DNA of 64,000 nt. Source: Palsa-504 sp963705835 (lineage in GTDB: Bacteria > Actinomycetota > Actinomycetes > Streptosporangiales > Streptosporangiaceae). The notes under the pieces are model-generated. The model saw nothing but the letters and a program-made list of their open reading frames with translations, did not search any database and was not told the DNA's origin. The position numbers and the translations under genes were made by a program. Positions 43,947-51,263 of this stretch are shown here, in pieces. Numbering within the stretch: the stretch's first letter is position 1; each line of letters opens with the position of its first letter. The stretch covers positions 1-64,000 of the forward strand of contig CAVPLC010000111.1 in assembly GCA_963705835.1 (NCBI GenBank). The letters run 5' to 3'.

Positions 43947-44180
43947 ATGATCAACCCAGAGGCCGAGCGCCGGAGCCCGGCGCTGGACCAGGCCGCGCGG
44001 GAGCTGCAGGCCGCCCAGCACGACGCGCGGGTCGCGTTCGACTGCATCGCCCTGGGGGAACTCGACCGGGCTCACACCCACGCGCTGACGGCCAGGGTCG
44101 CGGTCGACGCGGCGGTCACGGCGCTGATGGCGGCGCTCGCCGACGCCGACGCCGACTCACAAGGGCAGGGTGCCCGCTGA
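43947..44180 (+). CDS. Small helical hypothetical protein
   Basis: This 77-residue protein reads MINPEAERRSPALDQAAREL, then alanine-rich helices (AFDCIALGELDRAHTHALTA, VAVDAAVTALMAALADADAD). GGGGAGG lies upstream of the ATG. No family recognised. It could form a helical hairpin. It is convergent with the PfpI-family gene six bases away. Confidence 0.6.
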   Translation: MINPEAERRSPALDQAARELQAAQHDARVAFDCIALGELDRAHTHALTARVAVDAAVTALMAALADADADSQGQGAR

Positions 44181-44186
44181 CGCAGG

Positions 44187-44720
44187 TCAGCGGGGGTCGC
44201 GGTGATACAGCACGTGGAGTAGCGCCTTCATCCAGGGGCCGAGGTCGGCGGGGGTCCTGGCCGAGATGAGGTTACCGTCGATCACGGTGGGCTCGTCCAC
44301 CCAGTCGGCGCCCGCGTTGATCATGTCGTCGCGGATGGCGGCGATGCTGGTGGCCCGGCGGCCCTTGATGATCTTGGCGGAGATCGGCACCCAGCCCGCG
44401 TGGCAGATGAACGCGATCGGCTTTCCCGCCTCGTCGAACGCCCGCACCAGGTCCAGCACGGTGTCCGAGCGCCGCAGCTTGTCCGGCGCGAAGCCGCCCG
44501 GGATGACCAGGGCGTCGAAGTCGGACTCGGCGACCTGGGACACCGTGGTGTCCACGGGGAACGGCCCGAAACCGTTCTTGCCCCGGACCGGGTGGTCATC
44601 GAGCCCGGCCACGGTCACCGCGACCTCTTCCTCGATCAGCCGGTACCGCGGGTAGAGAAGCTCCATCTCCTCGAAGTAATCGGCGGCCAGGATGAGCACG
44701 GCGCGGTCGGCGAGCGTCAT
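44187..44720 (-). CDS. DJ-1/PfpI family protein
   Basis: This 177-residue protein reads RAVLILAADYFEEMELLYPR, DALVIPGGFAPDKLRRSDTV, and PIAFICHAGWVPISAKIIKG, where the nucleophilic Cys is followed by His at the elbow. It is closest to PfpI/YhbO-type proteins (general stress protein, proposed deglycase or protease). The start at 44720 matches the family N-terminus; the longer upstream frame is not credible. Confidence 0.87.
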   Translation of the reverse strand: MTLADRAVLILAADYFEEMELLYPRYRLIEEEVAVTVAGLDDHPVRGKNGFGPFPVDTTVSQVAESDFDALVIPGGFAPDKLRRSDTVLDLVRAFDEAGKPIAFICHAGWVPISAKIIKGRRATSIAAIRDDMINAGADWVDEPTVIDGNLISARTPADLGPWMKALLHVLYHRDPR

Positions 44721-45044
44721 GCCACGACCATACTCTCCCCCGCCCGGGGCGCCAGCCACCGGCGCGGGAACGGGGCGGGGGGGCGAGCACGATGCTCCGT
44801 TCGGAAAAAATAAAATCACTCGCCCAGGCCAGGCGGCGCGACGGCGGGCCAGCCAGACGGCGGCCGCGTCCGGGGTCCGGCGAGTTCTGGACGCTGGCGG
44901 GCCGCGCGGGCACGACATGCGGTGGAGCGGCGTTTTAGGGTAGACCTAGGTACACCTCCTGGTTCGGTGCCTAGCGCCATTTCCAGGCCGTATGGCGGAG
45001 GGGCAGACTGGACGGGAGGCGTTACCTGGTACGGGAGGCGAGCG
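44721..45044. other. Divergent promoter region of PfpI and histidine kinase genes
   Basis: This 324-bp region carries a short AT-rich island (GGAAAAAATAAAATC at about 44805) and GTAGACCTAGGTAC, an imperfect palindrome at 44941-44954, upstream of the kinase RBS. No gene was seen. Confidence 0.35.
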
Positions 45045-46382
45045 ATGAGCGAAGGTCCGGAGGGCCCGCGGCGGCCTGAGGGCCTGGGAGCGCTGGCCGA
45101 GTACGCGGACTGGGCGCGCGGGCGTCTGGTCGTCGCCGGCCGCGGGCTGGCGCTGTTCGGGCTGGGGCTGGCCGGGCTCATCCAGCTGGCGGTCTTCCTC
45201 GGGCTCCTGGGCGTGCCCCCCGTGCTGGTGGTCCTGTTGCTGCACCACGACCAGCCCAGGCGGACCCTGGCCCTGATCGCGGGCGTCCTCGGGATCGTGG
45301 CCTGGTTCACGCTGGTTCCGCTCGCCCTGCTGTGGATGCGGAGCCTGGCCCGGCTGACCAGGAGGCTGTCCGGCCGGTGGTGCGCGGTGCCGATCGCCGA
45401 GCCGTACCTGCCGCGGCCCTGGGCTTCCGGGGGCAAGGCCGGACCGCGCCGACGGCTCGCGTGGCTGCTGACCGACCAAGCGACCTGGCGGGACCTGCTG
45501 TGGGTGACCATGAACGGTCTCCTGGGCTGGATCCTGCCCCTGTTGCCCGCCGGGCTGCTGGTGCTCGGCGTGGTCGGCGTGATCGCGCCCTACGCGCCGC
45601 TGGACGTCCGCCTGCTGGCCATCACGGGCGCGGTGCTGGCAACCTGGGGATCGCCCTGGCTGATGCGCGGCTACGGCGTACTGGCCAGGTCGGTGCTCGC
45701 GCCGACCCGGCAGGCCGAGCTGGTGCTGCGGGTCGAGCAGCTGGCCCAGACCCGCACCGAGGCCATCGACACCGGGGCGGCGGAGATCCGCCGGATCGAG
45801 CGGGACCTGCACGACGGGGCGCAGGCCCGGCTGGTGGCCATGGGCATGACCCTGGACGCCGCGGGGCAGATCATCGACACCAACCCGGACGCGGCGCGGG
45901 CGCTGCTGCTCGAGGCGCGCGACGCGTCGGTCAGGGCCCTGGCCGAGCTGCGTGACCTGGTGCGCGGCATCCACCCGCCGGTGCTGGCCGACCGCGGCCT
46001 GGCCGACGCGATCAAGGCGCTGGCCCTGGACAGCCCGATGCGGATCAACGTGGCCAGCGACCTGTACGGGCGGCCTTCCGCGCCGGTGGAATCGGCGGCG
46101 TTCTTCGCGGTGAGCGAGTTGCTGGCCAACGTGTCCAAGCACGCCGAGGCGCGCCAGACCTGGATCGACATCCGGCACACCGACGATATGCTGCGGATCG
46201 GCGTGACCGACAACGGGCACGGCGGCGCCGACCCGGCTCGCGGCAGCGGGCTGCGCGGGATCGAGCGGCGGCTGGCCGCGTTCGACGGCGTCCTGGCCAT
46301 CAGCAGCCCTCTCGGCGGCCCGACCTCGGTAACCATGGAGATTCCGTGCGAGTTGTCATTGCCGAAGACCTCTTCCTACTGA
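45045..46382 (+). CDS. Sensor histidine kinase (HisKA_3, NarL-partner type)
   Basis: This 445-residue protein starts after GGGAGGCGAGCG. The N-terminal 220 residues hold several membrane segments (GLALFGLGLAGLIQLAVFLG, LALIAGVLGIVAWFTLVPLA, ILPLLPAGLLVLGVVGVIAP). The dimerisation domain has RIERDLHDGAQARLVAMGMT with phospho-acceptor His256, and the HATPase domain has ELLANVSKHAEARQTWIDIR and VTDNGHGGADPARGSGLRGI. It overlaps the response regulator by 37 bases. The signal is unknown. Confidence 0.9.
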   Translation: MSEGPEGPRRPEGLGALAEYADWARGRLVVAGRGLALFGLGLAGLIQLAVFLGLLGVPPVLVVLLLHHDQPRRTLALIAGVLGIVAWFTLVPLALLWMRSLARLTRRLSGRWCAVPIAEPYLPRPWASGGKAGPRRRLAWLLTDQATWRDLLWVTMNGLLGWILPLLPAGLLVLGVVGVIAPYAPLDVRLLAITGAVLATWGSPWLMRGYGVLARSVLAPTRQAELVLRVEQLAQTRTEAIDTGAAEIRRIERDLHDGAQARLVAMGMTLDAAGQIIDTNPDAARALLLEARDASVRALAELRDLVRGIHPPVLADRGLADAIKALALDSPMRINVASDLYGRPSAPVESAAFFAVSELLANVSKHAEARQTWIDIRHTDDMLRIGVTDNGHGGADPARGSGLRGIERRLAAFDGVLAISSPLGGPTSVTMEIPCELSLPKTSSY

Positions 46383-46990
46383 GGGACGGCCTGACCCGGA
46401 TGCTCGAGGCGTACGGCCTGGAGATCGCCGCGGCCGTCGACAACGGGACCGACCTGCTGGCCGCGGTGGCCGCGGAAAAGCCGGACGTGGCCATCGTCGA
46501 CGTCCGGCTGCCGCCGACCTTCACCGACGAGGGGATCCGGGCCGCGCTGGCCGCCCGGCGCGAGGTGCCGGGCCTGCCGGTGCTGGTGCTGTCCCAGTAC
46601 GTCGAGCAGCTGTACGCCCGCGAGCTGCTGGCCAGCGGCACCGGCGGCATCGGCTACCTGCTCAAGGACCGGGTGTTCGACAGCGCCCAGTTCGTCGACG
46701 CCGTGCGCCGGGTCGCCGACGGCGGCACCGCCATGGACCCGGAGGTGATCGCCCGCTTGCTCGCCCGCAACACCGGCGACGGCAGCCTGGCCGCGCTCAG
46801 CCGGCGCGAGCGCGACGTGATCGCGCTGATGGCCGAGGGCCGGTCCAACGCCGCCATCGCCCAGCGGCTCGTGATCACCGAACGCGCCGTGGCCAAGCAC
46901 ACCGCGTCCATCTTCCTCAAGCTCGACCTGCAGCCCTCCGACGACGACAACCGCCGCGTGCTCGCCGTGCTCGCTTACCTGGGTGGGTGA
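46346..46990 (+). CDS. NarL/FixJ-type response regulator
   Basis: This 214-residue protein has a receiver domain with VVIAEDLFLLRDGLTRML and phospho-acceptor Asp52 (DVAIVDVRLPPTFTDEG). The C-terminal LuxR-type helix-turn-helix is LSRRERDVIALMAEGRSNAA, then QRLVITERAVAKHTASIFLK. It starts at GTG 46346 inside the kinase gene, so the pair is translationally coupled. Target genes are not evident. Confidence 0.92.
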   Translation: MRVVIAEDLFLLRDGLTRMLEAYGLEIAAAVDNGTDLLAAVAAEKPDVAIVDVRLPPTFTDEGIRAALAARREVPGLPVLVLSQYVEQLYARELLASGTGGIGYLLKDRVFDSAQFVDAVRRVADGGTAMDPEVIARLLARNTGDGSLAALSRRERDVIALMAEGRSNAAIAQRLVITERAVAKHTASIFLKLDLQPSDDDNRRVLAVLAYLGG

Positions 46991-47067
46991 GCTGCTGGGT
47001 TGTATGCCGCATAACCTCGGCTTTGGTGGGCAGTGGGGGCTTGTCTACCTTGGCGAGGGGGTGTCCC

Positions 47068-47547
47068 GTGAGCACGGAACCGCAGTCCAGCCCGGTGCCG
47101 GCCGCCCAGCCCGCAGCCGATCCCGGTGCGGGCGTGCCGGCGCAGCCGTTGCCGCCGTTGCCGCCGGGGGCTGAGGCGCCTGGGGCTGGGGCACCTGGGG
47201 CTGGGGCAGCGCCGGGAGTTGGGGCGGCTTCGGGGGGGCTGCCGCATCACACGATCAGGCCCACCAGGATCAGCGGGCTGTGGGTGGCGGTGGCGTTCTT
47301 CGCCGTCGTCCTGCTGCTGTTGCTGATCTTCATCCTGCAGAACGCCAAGACGGTGGACATCGCGTACTTCGGCGCGCACGGGCATCTGCCGCTCGGGGTC
47401 GCGCTGCTGCTTTCTGCCGTGTGCGGGGTGCTGCTGACGATGCTGGCCGGCGCGGCGCGGATCAGTCAGCTGCGGGCTGTGGCCCGGCGGCACCGCCGGG
47501 TCGACGCGCGCCGGACGGCGGGGCCTGCGGTCGACCGCCGGGGCTGA
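47068..47547 (+). CDS. LapA-domain (DUF1049) membrane protein with Pro/Ala-rich N-terminus
   Basis: About 159 residues from GTG 47068 (STEPQSSPVPAAQPAADPG). A disordered Pro/Ala/Gly region precedes two membrane segments (LWVAVAFFAVVLLLLLIFIL and LGVALLLSAVCGVLLTMLAG), then a basic tail. LQNAKTVDIAYFGAHGHLPL between the helices is the LapA/YciS-like (DUF1049) signature. In proteobacteria LapA works in lipopolysaccharide assembly; in actinobacteria the role is unknown. The N-terminal region contains short repeats GAPGAG. Confidence 0.8.
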   Translation: MSTEPQSSPVPAAQPAADPGAGVPAQPLPPLPPGAEAPGAGAPGAGAAPGVGAASGGLPHHTIRPTRISGLWVAVAFFAVVLLLLLIFILQNAKTVDIAYFGAHGHLPLGVALLLSAVCGVLLTMLAGAARISQLRAVARRHRRVDARRTAGPAVDRRG

Positions 47548-47636
47548 GTGCTCGGCGGCGCGGGGGCTCAGCGACGCGGGCGCGCGGGGCGTGCGGCGCT
47601 CAGGACGCGGGCGCTCGGGGGGGTGCGGGAGCGGAT

Positions 47637-47738
47637 TTCATGATCGCGAAGGATTTTGTACCGCCTGGAGTACCAGATCCTTCATGATCATGAAGGCTTT
47701 GCTACGCCATGGAATAACCCTTCATGATCATGGAAATT
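47637..47738. repeat. Three copies of a TTCATGATC palindromic repeat
   Basis: TTCATGATC begins at 47637, 47681 and 47721 (spacings 44 and 40). The second lies in the perfect 18-bp palindrome CCTTCATGATCATGAAGG; the others are degenerate. GGATTTTGTAC and GGCTTTGCTAC follow the first two, so longer diverged units repeat. Located between the stops of convergent genes; possibly REP-like or part of a terminator. Confidence 0.7.
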
Positions 47739-47764
47739 TGGGTGCGCGGTAGCGGATCTGCCGG

Positions 47765-49231
47765 TCAGTATCCCAGGACGCGGGCGATTCGGCGGGCGGC
47801 CTCGCGGAGCTGATCTTGGGTGTGCACCGCGTAGCCCAGGACGAGCCCGGGCGGGCCGGGCAGCTGACGGTGCCAGGACAGCGGGTGGACGAGCACGCCG
47901 GCCTGGTGGATGCGCTCGGCGAGGTCGGTGTCCTCGACCTGTCCGGCCAGCCCGGGAAAGGTGATGAGCAGGTGAAGTCCTGCGGCGACGCCCTGGACGC
48001 GGGCCCCGGGCAGGTGCTCGCGCAGCGCGCCGAGCAGGGCGTCACGCCGGGCCCGCTGGCGCTTGCGGACAGCGCGGATGTGGTGCTCGAGTTCCCCGGT
48101 GGCGATCAGGTGGGCCAGCACCAGCTGCGGCAGCGCGGGACTGCCCAGGTCGGCGGCGTGCTTGGCGGTCACGAGGTCCTCGTGCATCGCGCGGGGCGGG
48201 ACCAGCCAGCCCAGGCGCATGCCGGGAGCCAGCGTCTTGGACGTGCTGCCGGCGTAAGCGACGTGACCGGGCGCGGAGGCCTGGAGGGCGGGGACCGGCG
48301 CCCGGTCGTAGCGGTACTCGGCGTCGTAGTCGTCCTCGACGATCAGCGCGTCGGCCGCGGCGGCCCAGTCCAGCAGGTCGCGCCGGCGGCGCGGAGCCAG
48401 CACCACGCCGGTGGGGAACTGGTGGGCGGGCGTCAGCAGCACGGCCCGCAGGCCGCTCCCGGCCAGTTCGGCGGTGCTGAGCCCCTGGTCGTCGACCGGG
48501 ACCGGAACCGGGTGCAGGCCCCAGTAGGCCAGCTCGTCGCGGGCGCCCCGGGAGCCGGGGTCCTCGACGGCGATTCCGGTTCTGCGCTGGGCGCGGAGCC
48601 ACTGCGCGAGTAGGGCCATGGCTTGGGCGACTCCGGCCACGATGATGATGTCGTCGGCCTTGGCCCGCAGGCCCCGGGTGCGGGCGAGCCAGCCGGCGAG
48701 TTCGGTGCGCAGCCAGTGGTTGCCGCGCGGGTCGCCGTAACCGAGTTCGGCGACGCTCGCGTGTTCCAGGACCGACCGCTCGGCTCGCAGCCAGGCGGCG
48801 CGGGGGAAGCCGGACAGGTCCGGCACGCCGGGCGACAGGTCGAGCTCCGCGTGAGCCTGCCAGCGCTGCGGGAGCACGGAGGGGTCGTAGCCGGTCGGGG
48901 GCGGTGCGGTCCTGGCCGGCGGCGCGGTCCTGGGCAGCGCGGTGGTCTTGGGCGGCGCGGTGGGGGGTGGCGTCACGGCGGAGACCTTGGTGCCGGCGCC
49001 GGGGCGCGCGCTGACCAGGCCCTCGTCGGCGAGCCGCTGGTAGGCCTCGACGATCACGCCGCGCGAGACGCCGAGGTCGTCGGCGAGCAGCCGGGACGCG
49101 GGCAGCGACGCTCCGGCCGGCAGGCGCCCGTCCATGATGGCGGCCCGGACAGCGCCGGCCAGCCAGCTGGTCAGGCCCCTGCTCGGTGCCGCCGCCGGGT
49201 CCAGCTGCAGGAAGTCAGCTCCGCCCGTCAT
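47765..49231 (-). CDS. MocR/PdxR-type regulator (GntR domain plus aminotransferase-like domain)
   Basis: About 488 residues from MTGGADFLQLDPAAAPSRGL. The N-terminal GntR winged helix (SRLLADDLGVSRGVIVEAYQ RLADEGLV) is followed by a Pro/Thr-rich linker and a fold-I aminotransferase domain with VEDDYDAEYRYDRAPVPALQ and AYAGSTSKTLAPGMRLGWLV, where the lysine after STS binds PLP. MocR proteins control vitamin B6 or amino-acid related genes. Divergent from a DMT transporter, its probable target. The promoter contains TGGTCCA and TGGACCA as an inverted pair. Confidence 0.88.
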   Translation of the reverse strand: MTGGADFLQLDPAAAPSRGLTSWLAGAVRAAIMDGRLPAGASLPASRLLADDLGVSRGVIVEAYQRLADEGLVSARPGAGTKVSAVTPPPTAPPKTTALPRTAPPARTAPPPTGYDPSVLPQRWQAHAELDLSPGVPDLSGFPRAAWLRAERSVLEHASVAELGYGDPRGNHWLRTELAGWLARTRGLRAKADDIIIVAGVAQAMALLAQWLRAQRRTGIAVEDPGSRGARDELAYWGLHPVPVPVDDQGLSTAELAGSGLRAVLLTPAHQFPTGVVLAPRRRRDLLDWAAAADALIVEDDYDAEYRYDRAPVPALQASAPGHVAYAGSTSKTLAPGMRLGWLVPPRAMHEDLVTAKHAADLGSPALPQLVLAHLIATGELEHHIRAVRKRQRARRDALLGALREHLPGARVQGVAAGLHLLITFPGLAGQVEDTDLAERIHQAGVLVHPLSWHRQLPGPPGLVLGYAVHTQDQLREAARRIARVLGY

Positions 49232-49276
49232 TGGTCCATCATAAAGGGACGAGATTGGCTCTGTTAGCTGGACCAT
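49232..49276. promoter_or_regulatory. Candidate MocR operator between divergent genes
   Basis: TGGTCCA just upstream of the mocR start and TGGACCA about 32 bp further on are inverted copies; extended they read GGTCCATCAT and GGACCATCGT, so they also resemble direct repeats. MocR regulators typically bind paired sites of this sort. Confidence 0.45.
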
Positions 49277-49296
49277 CGTGCTCGTACGGTGGCGTC

Positions 49297-50394
49297 ATGC
49301 CTGGTCTTCGCGTTCCCGATGCGCCCGAGGTGGCGGCCCCGCCCGCGGACCTGGGTGCGCCGGCGCCGGGGCGGCAGCCGGCGGCCCGCGCCGCGGCGGG
49401 GACCGGCGTGGCGTCGAGGACCGGCGTGGCGTCGGGGACCGGCGTGGCGTCGGGGACCGGCGTGGCGTCGGGGGCGGGCGCCATGATCTTTGTGGGCGGC
49501 AGCGTCGCGGTCTCGTCCGTGCTCGCGGCGGCGCCGGTGTTCACCGCCGAGGCGCTGAGGTACGCGATGGCCTGCCTGATCCTGCTGGCCCTGGCCCGGC
49601 TGACCGGGCGGCGGCTGGCGATGCCGCGCGGCGCGGAATGGCTGTGGCTGGCCGGTATCGCGGCGACCGGGCTGGTCCTGTTCAACATCGCGCTGGTGGC
49701 CGGGTCCCGGCACGCCGAACCCGCCGTGCTGGGCGTGGGGGTGGCCTGCGTACCGTCCCTGCTGGCCGTGATCGGACCGCTGGCCGAGGGATCGAGGCCG
49801 CGCCCGGCCCTGGTGGCCGCCGCCCTGGTGGTGACGTGCGGTGCCGCCCTGGTGCAGGGCACGGGCCGCGCCGATGGCGTGGGCGTGGCCTGGGCCGTGG
49901 TGGTGTTCGGCTGCGAGGCGGCGTTCACCTTGCTGGCCATCCCGTTGCTCGGCAGGCACGGGCCGTGGGGAGTCTCGGTCCACACGACGTGGCTCGCCGC
50001 GGTGATCTTCGCCGGGATCGGGCTGGTGCACGAGGGACCGGGCGCCGCGGCGCGGCTGGGGCGTCAGGACTGGCTGGCCATCGCCTATCTTGGGGTCGCG
50101 GTCACGGCGGCGGCGTTCGTCATGTGGTATTCCAGCGTCAGACGGCTGGGGGCCAGCCGGGCCGGGCTGCTGGCCGGGCTGGCGCCGGTGGCCGCCGCGG
50201 TCGCCGGGGTGCTGCTCGGCGGGCCGGCGCCGCGGCCGCAGGTCTGGGCGGGCATTGTGGTGGTCGGCACCGGGCTTGCCCTGGGCCTGCGCGGCGGGCC
50301 GGGAGCCGGGCGAGAGAGCCGGGGTCCGCGAGAGAGCCGGGGTCCGCGAGAGAACCGGGGTCCGCGAGAGAACCGGGGCCAGCGAGGGAGCTAG
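49297..50394 (+). CDS. EamA/DMT-family transporter with repetitive termini
   Basis: About 365 residues. The core has ten predicted membrane segments (for example MIFVGGSVAVSSVLAAAPVF, TAEALRYAMACLILLALARL, AIAYLGVAVTAAAFVMWYSS) in the two-EamA-repeat layout of metabolite exporters. The N-terminus carries four GVASGT-type repeats and the C-terminus four RESRGP-type repeats, both from 18-nt tandem DNA units. Divergent from mocR, it may export an amino acid or a B6-related compound. The B3/4 gene follows 14 bases later. Confidence 0.84.
   Translation: MPGLRVPDAPEVAAPPADLGAPAPGRQPAARAAAGTGVASRTGVASGTGVASGTGVASGAGAMIFVGGSVAVSSVLAAAPVFTAEALRYAMACLILLALARLTGRRLAMPRGAEWLWLAGIAATGLVLFNIALVAGSRHAEPAVLGVGVACVPSLLAVIGPLAEGSRPRPALVAAALVVTCGAALVQGTGRADGVGVAWAVVVFGCEAAFTLLAIPLLGRHGPWGVSVHTTWLAAVIFAGIGLVHEGPGAAARLGRQDWLAIAYLGVAVTAAAFVMWYSSVRRLGASRAGLLAGLAPVAAAVAGVLLGGPAPRPQVWAGIVVVGTGLALGLRGGPGAGRESRGPRESRGPRENRGPRENRGQRGS
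49401..49472 (+). repeat. 18-nt minisatellite at the 5' end of the transporter gene
   Basis: Four copies of GACCGGCGTGGCGTCGGG in tandem (the first has one change), encoding GVASGT-like units before the first membrane segment. Confidence 0.85.
50311..50382 (+). repeat. 18-nt minisatellite at the 3' end of the transporter gene
   Basis: Four copies of CGAGAGAGCCGGGGTCCG with few changes, encoding RESRGP/RENRGP units after the last membrane segment. Unit length equals that of the 5' array, but sequence differs. Confidence 0.85.
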
Positions 50395-50408
50395 GCGGGA
50401 GGAAACTG

Positions 50409-51161
50409 GTGCACTTCCAGCATTCCGGTGACATCTGGCGGGACTTCCCGCAACTGGTGCCCGGGGTCCTGTACGTCCAGGGCGTCACCGGCGACGCGGT
50501 GACGGGCCCGGCGGCCGAGCGGTTCGCCGCCGTGGCCGCCTCACGGCTGGCCGCGGTCTCGGCAGAGAGCGAGCTGCCCGAGATCCAGGCCTGGCGGCGG
50601 GCCTTCGCCGCGATGGGGCTCAAGCCGACCCAGTACCGCTGCGCCTCGGAGTCGCTGCTGCGCAGGTTCCGCAAGGAAGGGAGCCTGCCCCGGCTGCATC
50701 CCCTGGTCGACCTGTGCAACGCGGTCTCGCTGGCCTTCGCCATCCCGGTGGCCGTCCTCGACGTCGCCGCGATCACCGGGCCGCTCGAGGTGCGGTACGC
50801 GGCCGGGGACGAGGAGTACCTGACCTTCGCCGGGGAGGTCGAGCACCCGGCGCCCGGCGAGGTGATCTTCGCGGACGCGGCCGGACAGGCGCACGCCCGG
50901 CGCTGGACGAACCGGCAGAGCGGCCGGTCCGCGGTGCGGGACTCCACCGCGGCGGCGCTGATCGTGGCCGAGGCGCTGCACGAGGAGGCACCGCGGGACA
51001 TGGCCGAGCTCATCGCGGTCCTGGCCGCCGAGCTCAAGGTCGTCGGGTCCGTCGGGTCCGTCGGGTCTGTCGCGTCCGCCGCGCCGGCGGCCGCGGTGCT
51101 GAGCGCGGCCGAGCCGCGTTATGTGTTCGGGTCCTCAGGCGAGGGCCGTGACGGCCAGTGA
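50409..51161 (+). CDS. B3/4 domain protein (tRNA-synthetase-like editing domain)
   Basis: This protein of about 250 residues starts at GTG 50409 after GGGAGG. HSGDIWRDFPQLVPGVLYVQ, EIQAWRRAFAAMGLKPTQYR, RLHPLVDLCNAVSLAFAIPV and GEVIFADAAGQAHARRWTNR match the B3/B4 domain of phenylalanyl-tRNA synthetase beta as a free-standing protein. These are proposed to deacylate mischarged tRNA or act on amino-acid derivatives. A short repeat GSVGSVGSV lies near the C-terminus. The gene is probably co-transcribed with the transporter. Confidence 0.85.
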   Translation: MHFQHSGDIWRDFPQLVPGVLYVQGVTGDAVTGPAAERFAAVAASRLAAVSAESELPEIQAWRRAFAAMGLKPTQYRCASESLLRRFRKEGSLPRLHPLVDLCNAVSLAFAIPVAVLDVAAITGPLEVRYAAGDEEYLTFAGEVEHPAPGEVIFADAAGQAHARRWTNRQSGRSAVRDSTAAALIVAEALHEEAPRDMAELIAVLAAELKVVGSVGSVGSVASAAPAAAVLSAAEPRYVFGSSGEGRDGQ

Positions 51162-51263
51162 GCCGGCCCCGGCCAGCAGGTCGTGCTCGGCTTGCTGGGT
51201 GGGCTTGGGCTGGCCGGCGCGCCCGCGGTAGCGTTCCGGGGTCACATCCAGCGGTCACGCTGG

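Noticed and set aside
16250..44815. Recurrent CCGTTCGG followed by A/T-rich sequence at about 16259, 26300, 32870 and 44800
   Set aside because: One copy is inside iolD coding sequence and the others have no common position relative to starts. The shared core is short, so chance is likely.
47637..47738. Possible CRISPR array from regularly spaced TTCATGATC repeats
   Set aside because: Only three degenerate copies of a short palindrome, with the intervening sequences also related to each other, and no cas genes nearby.
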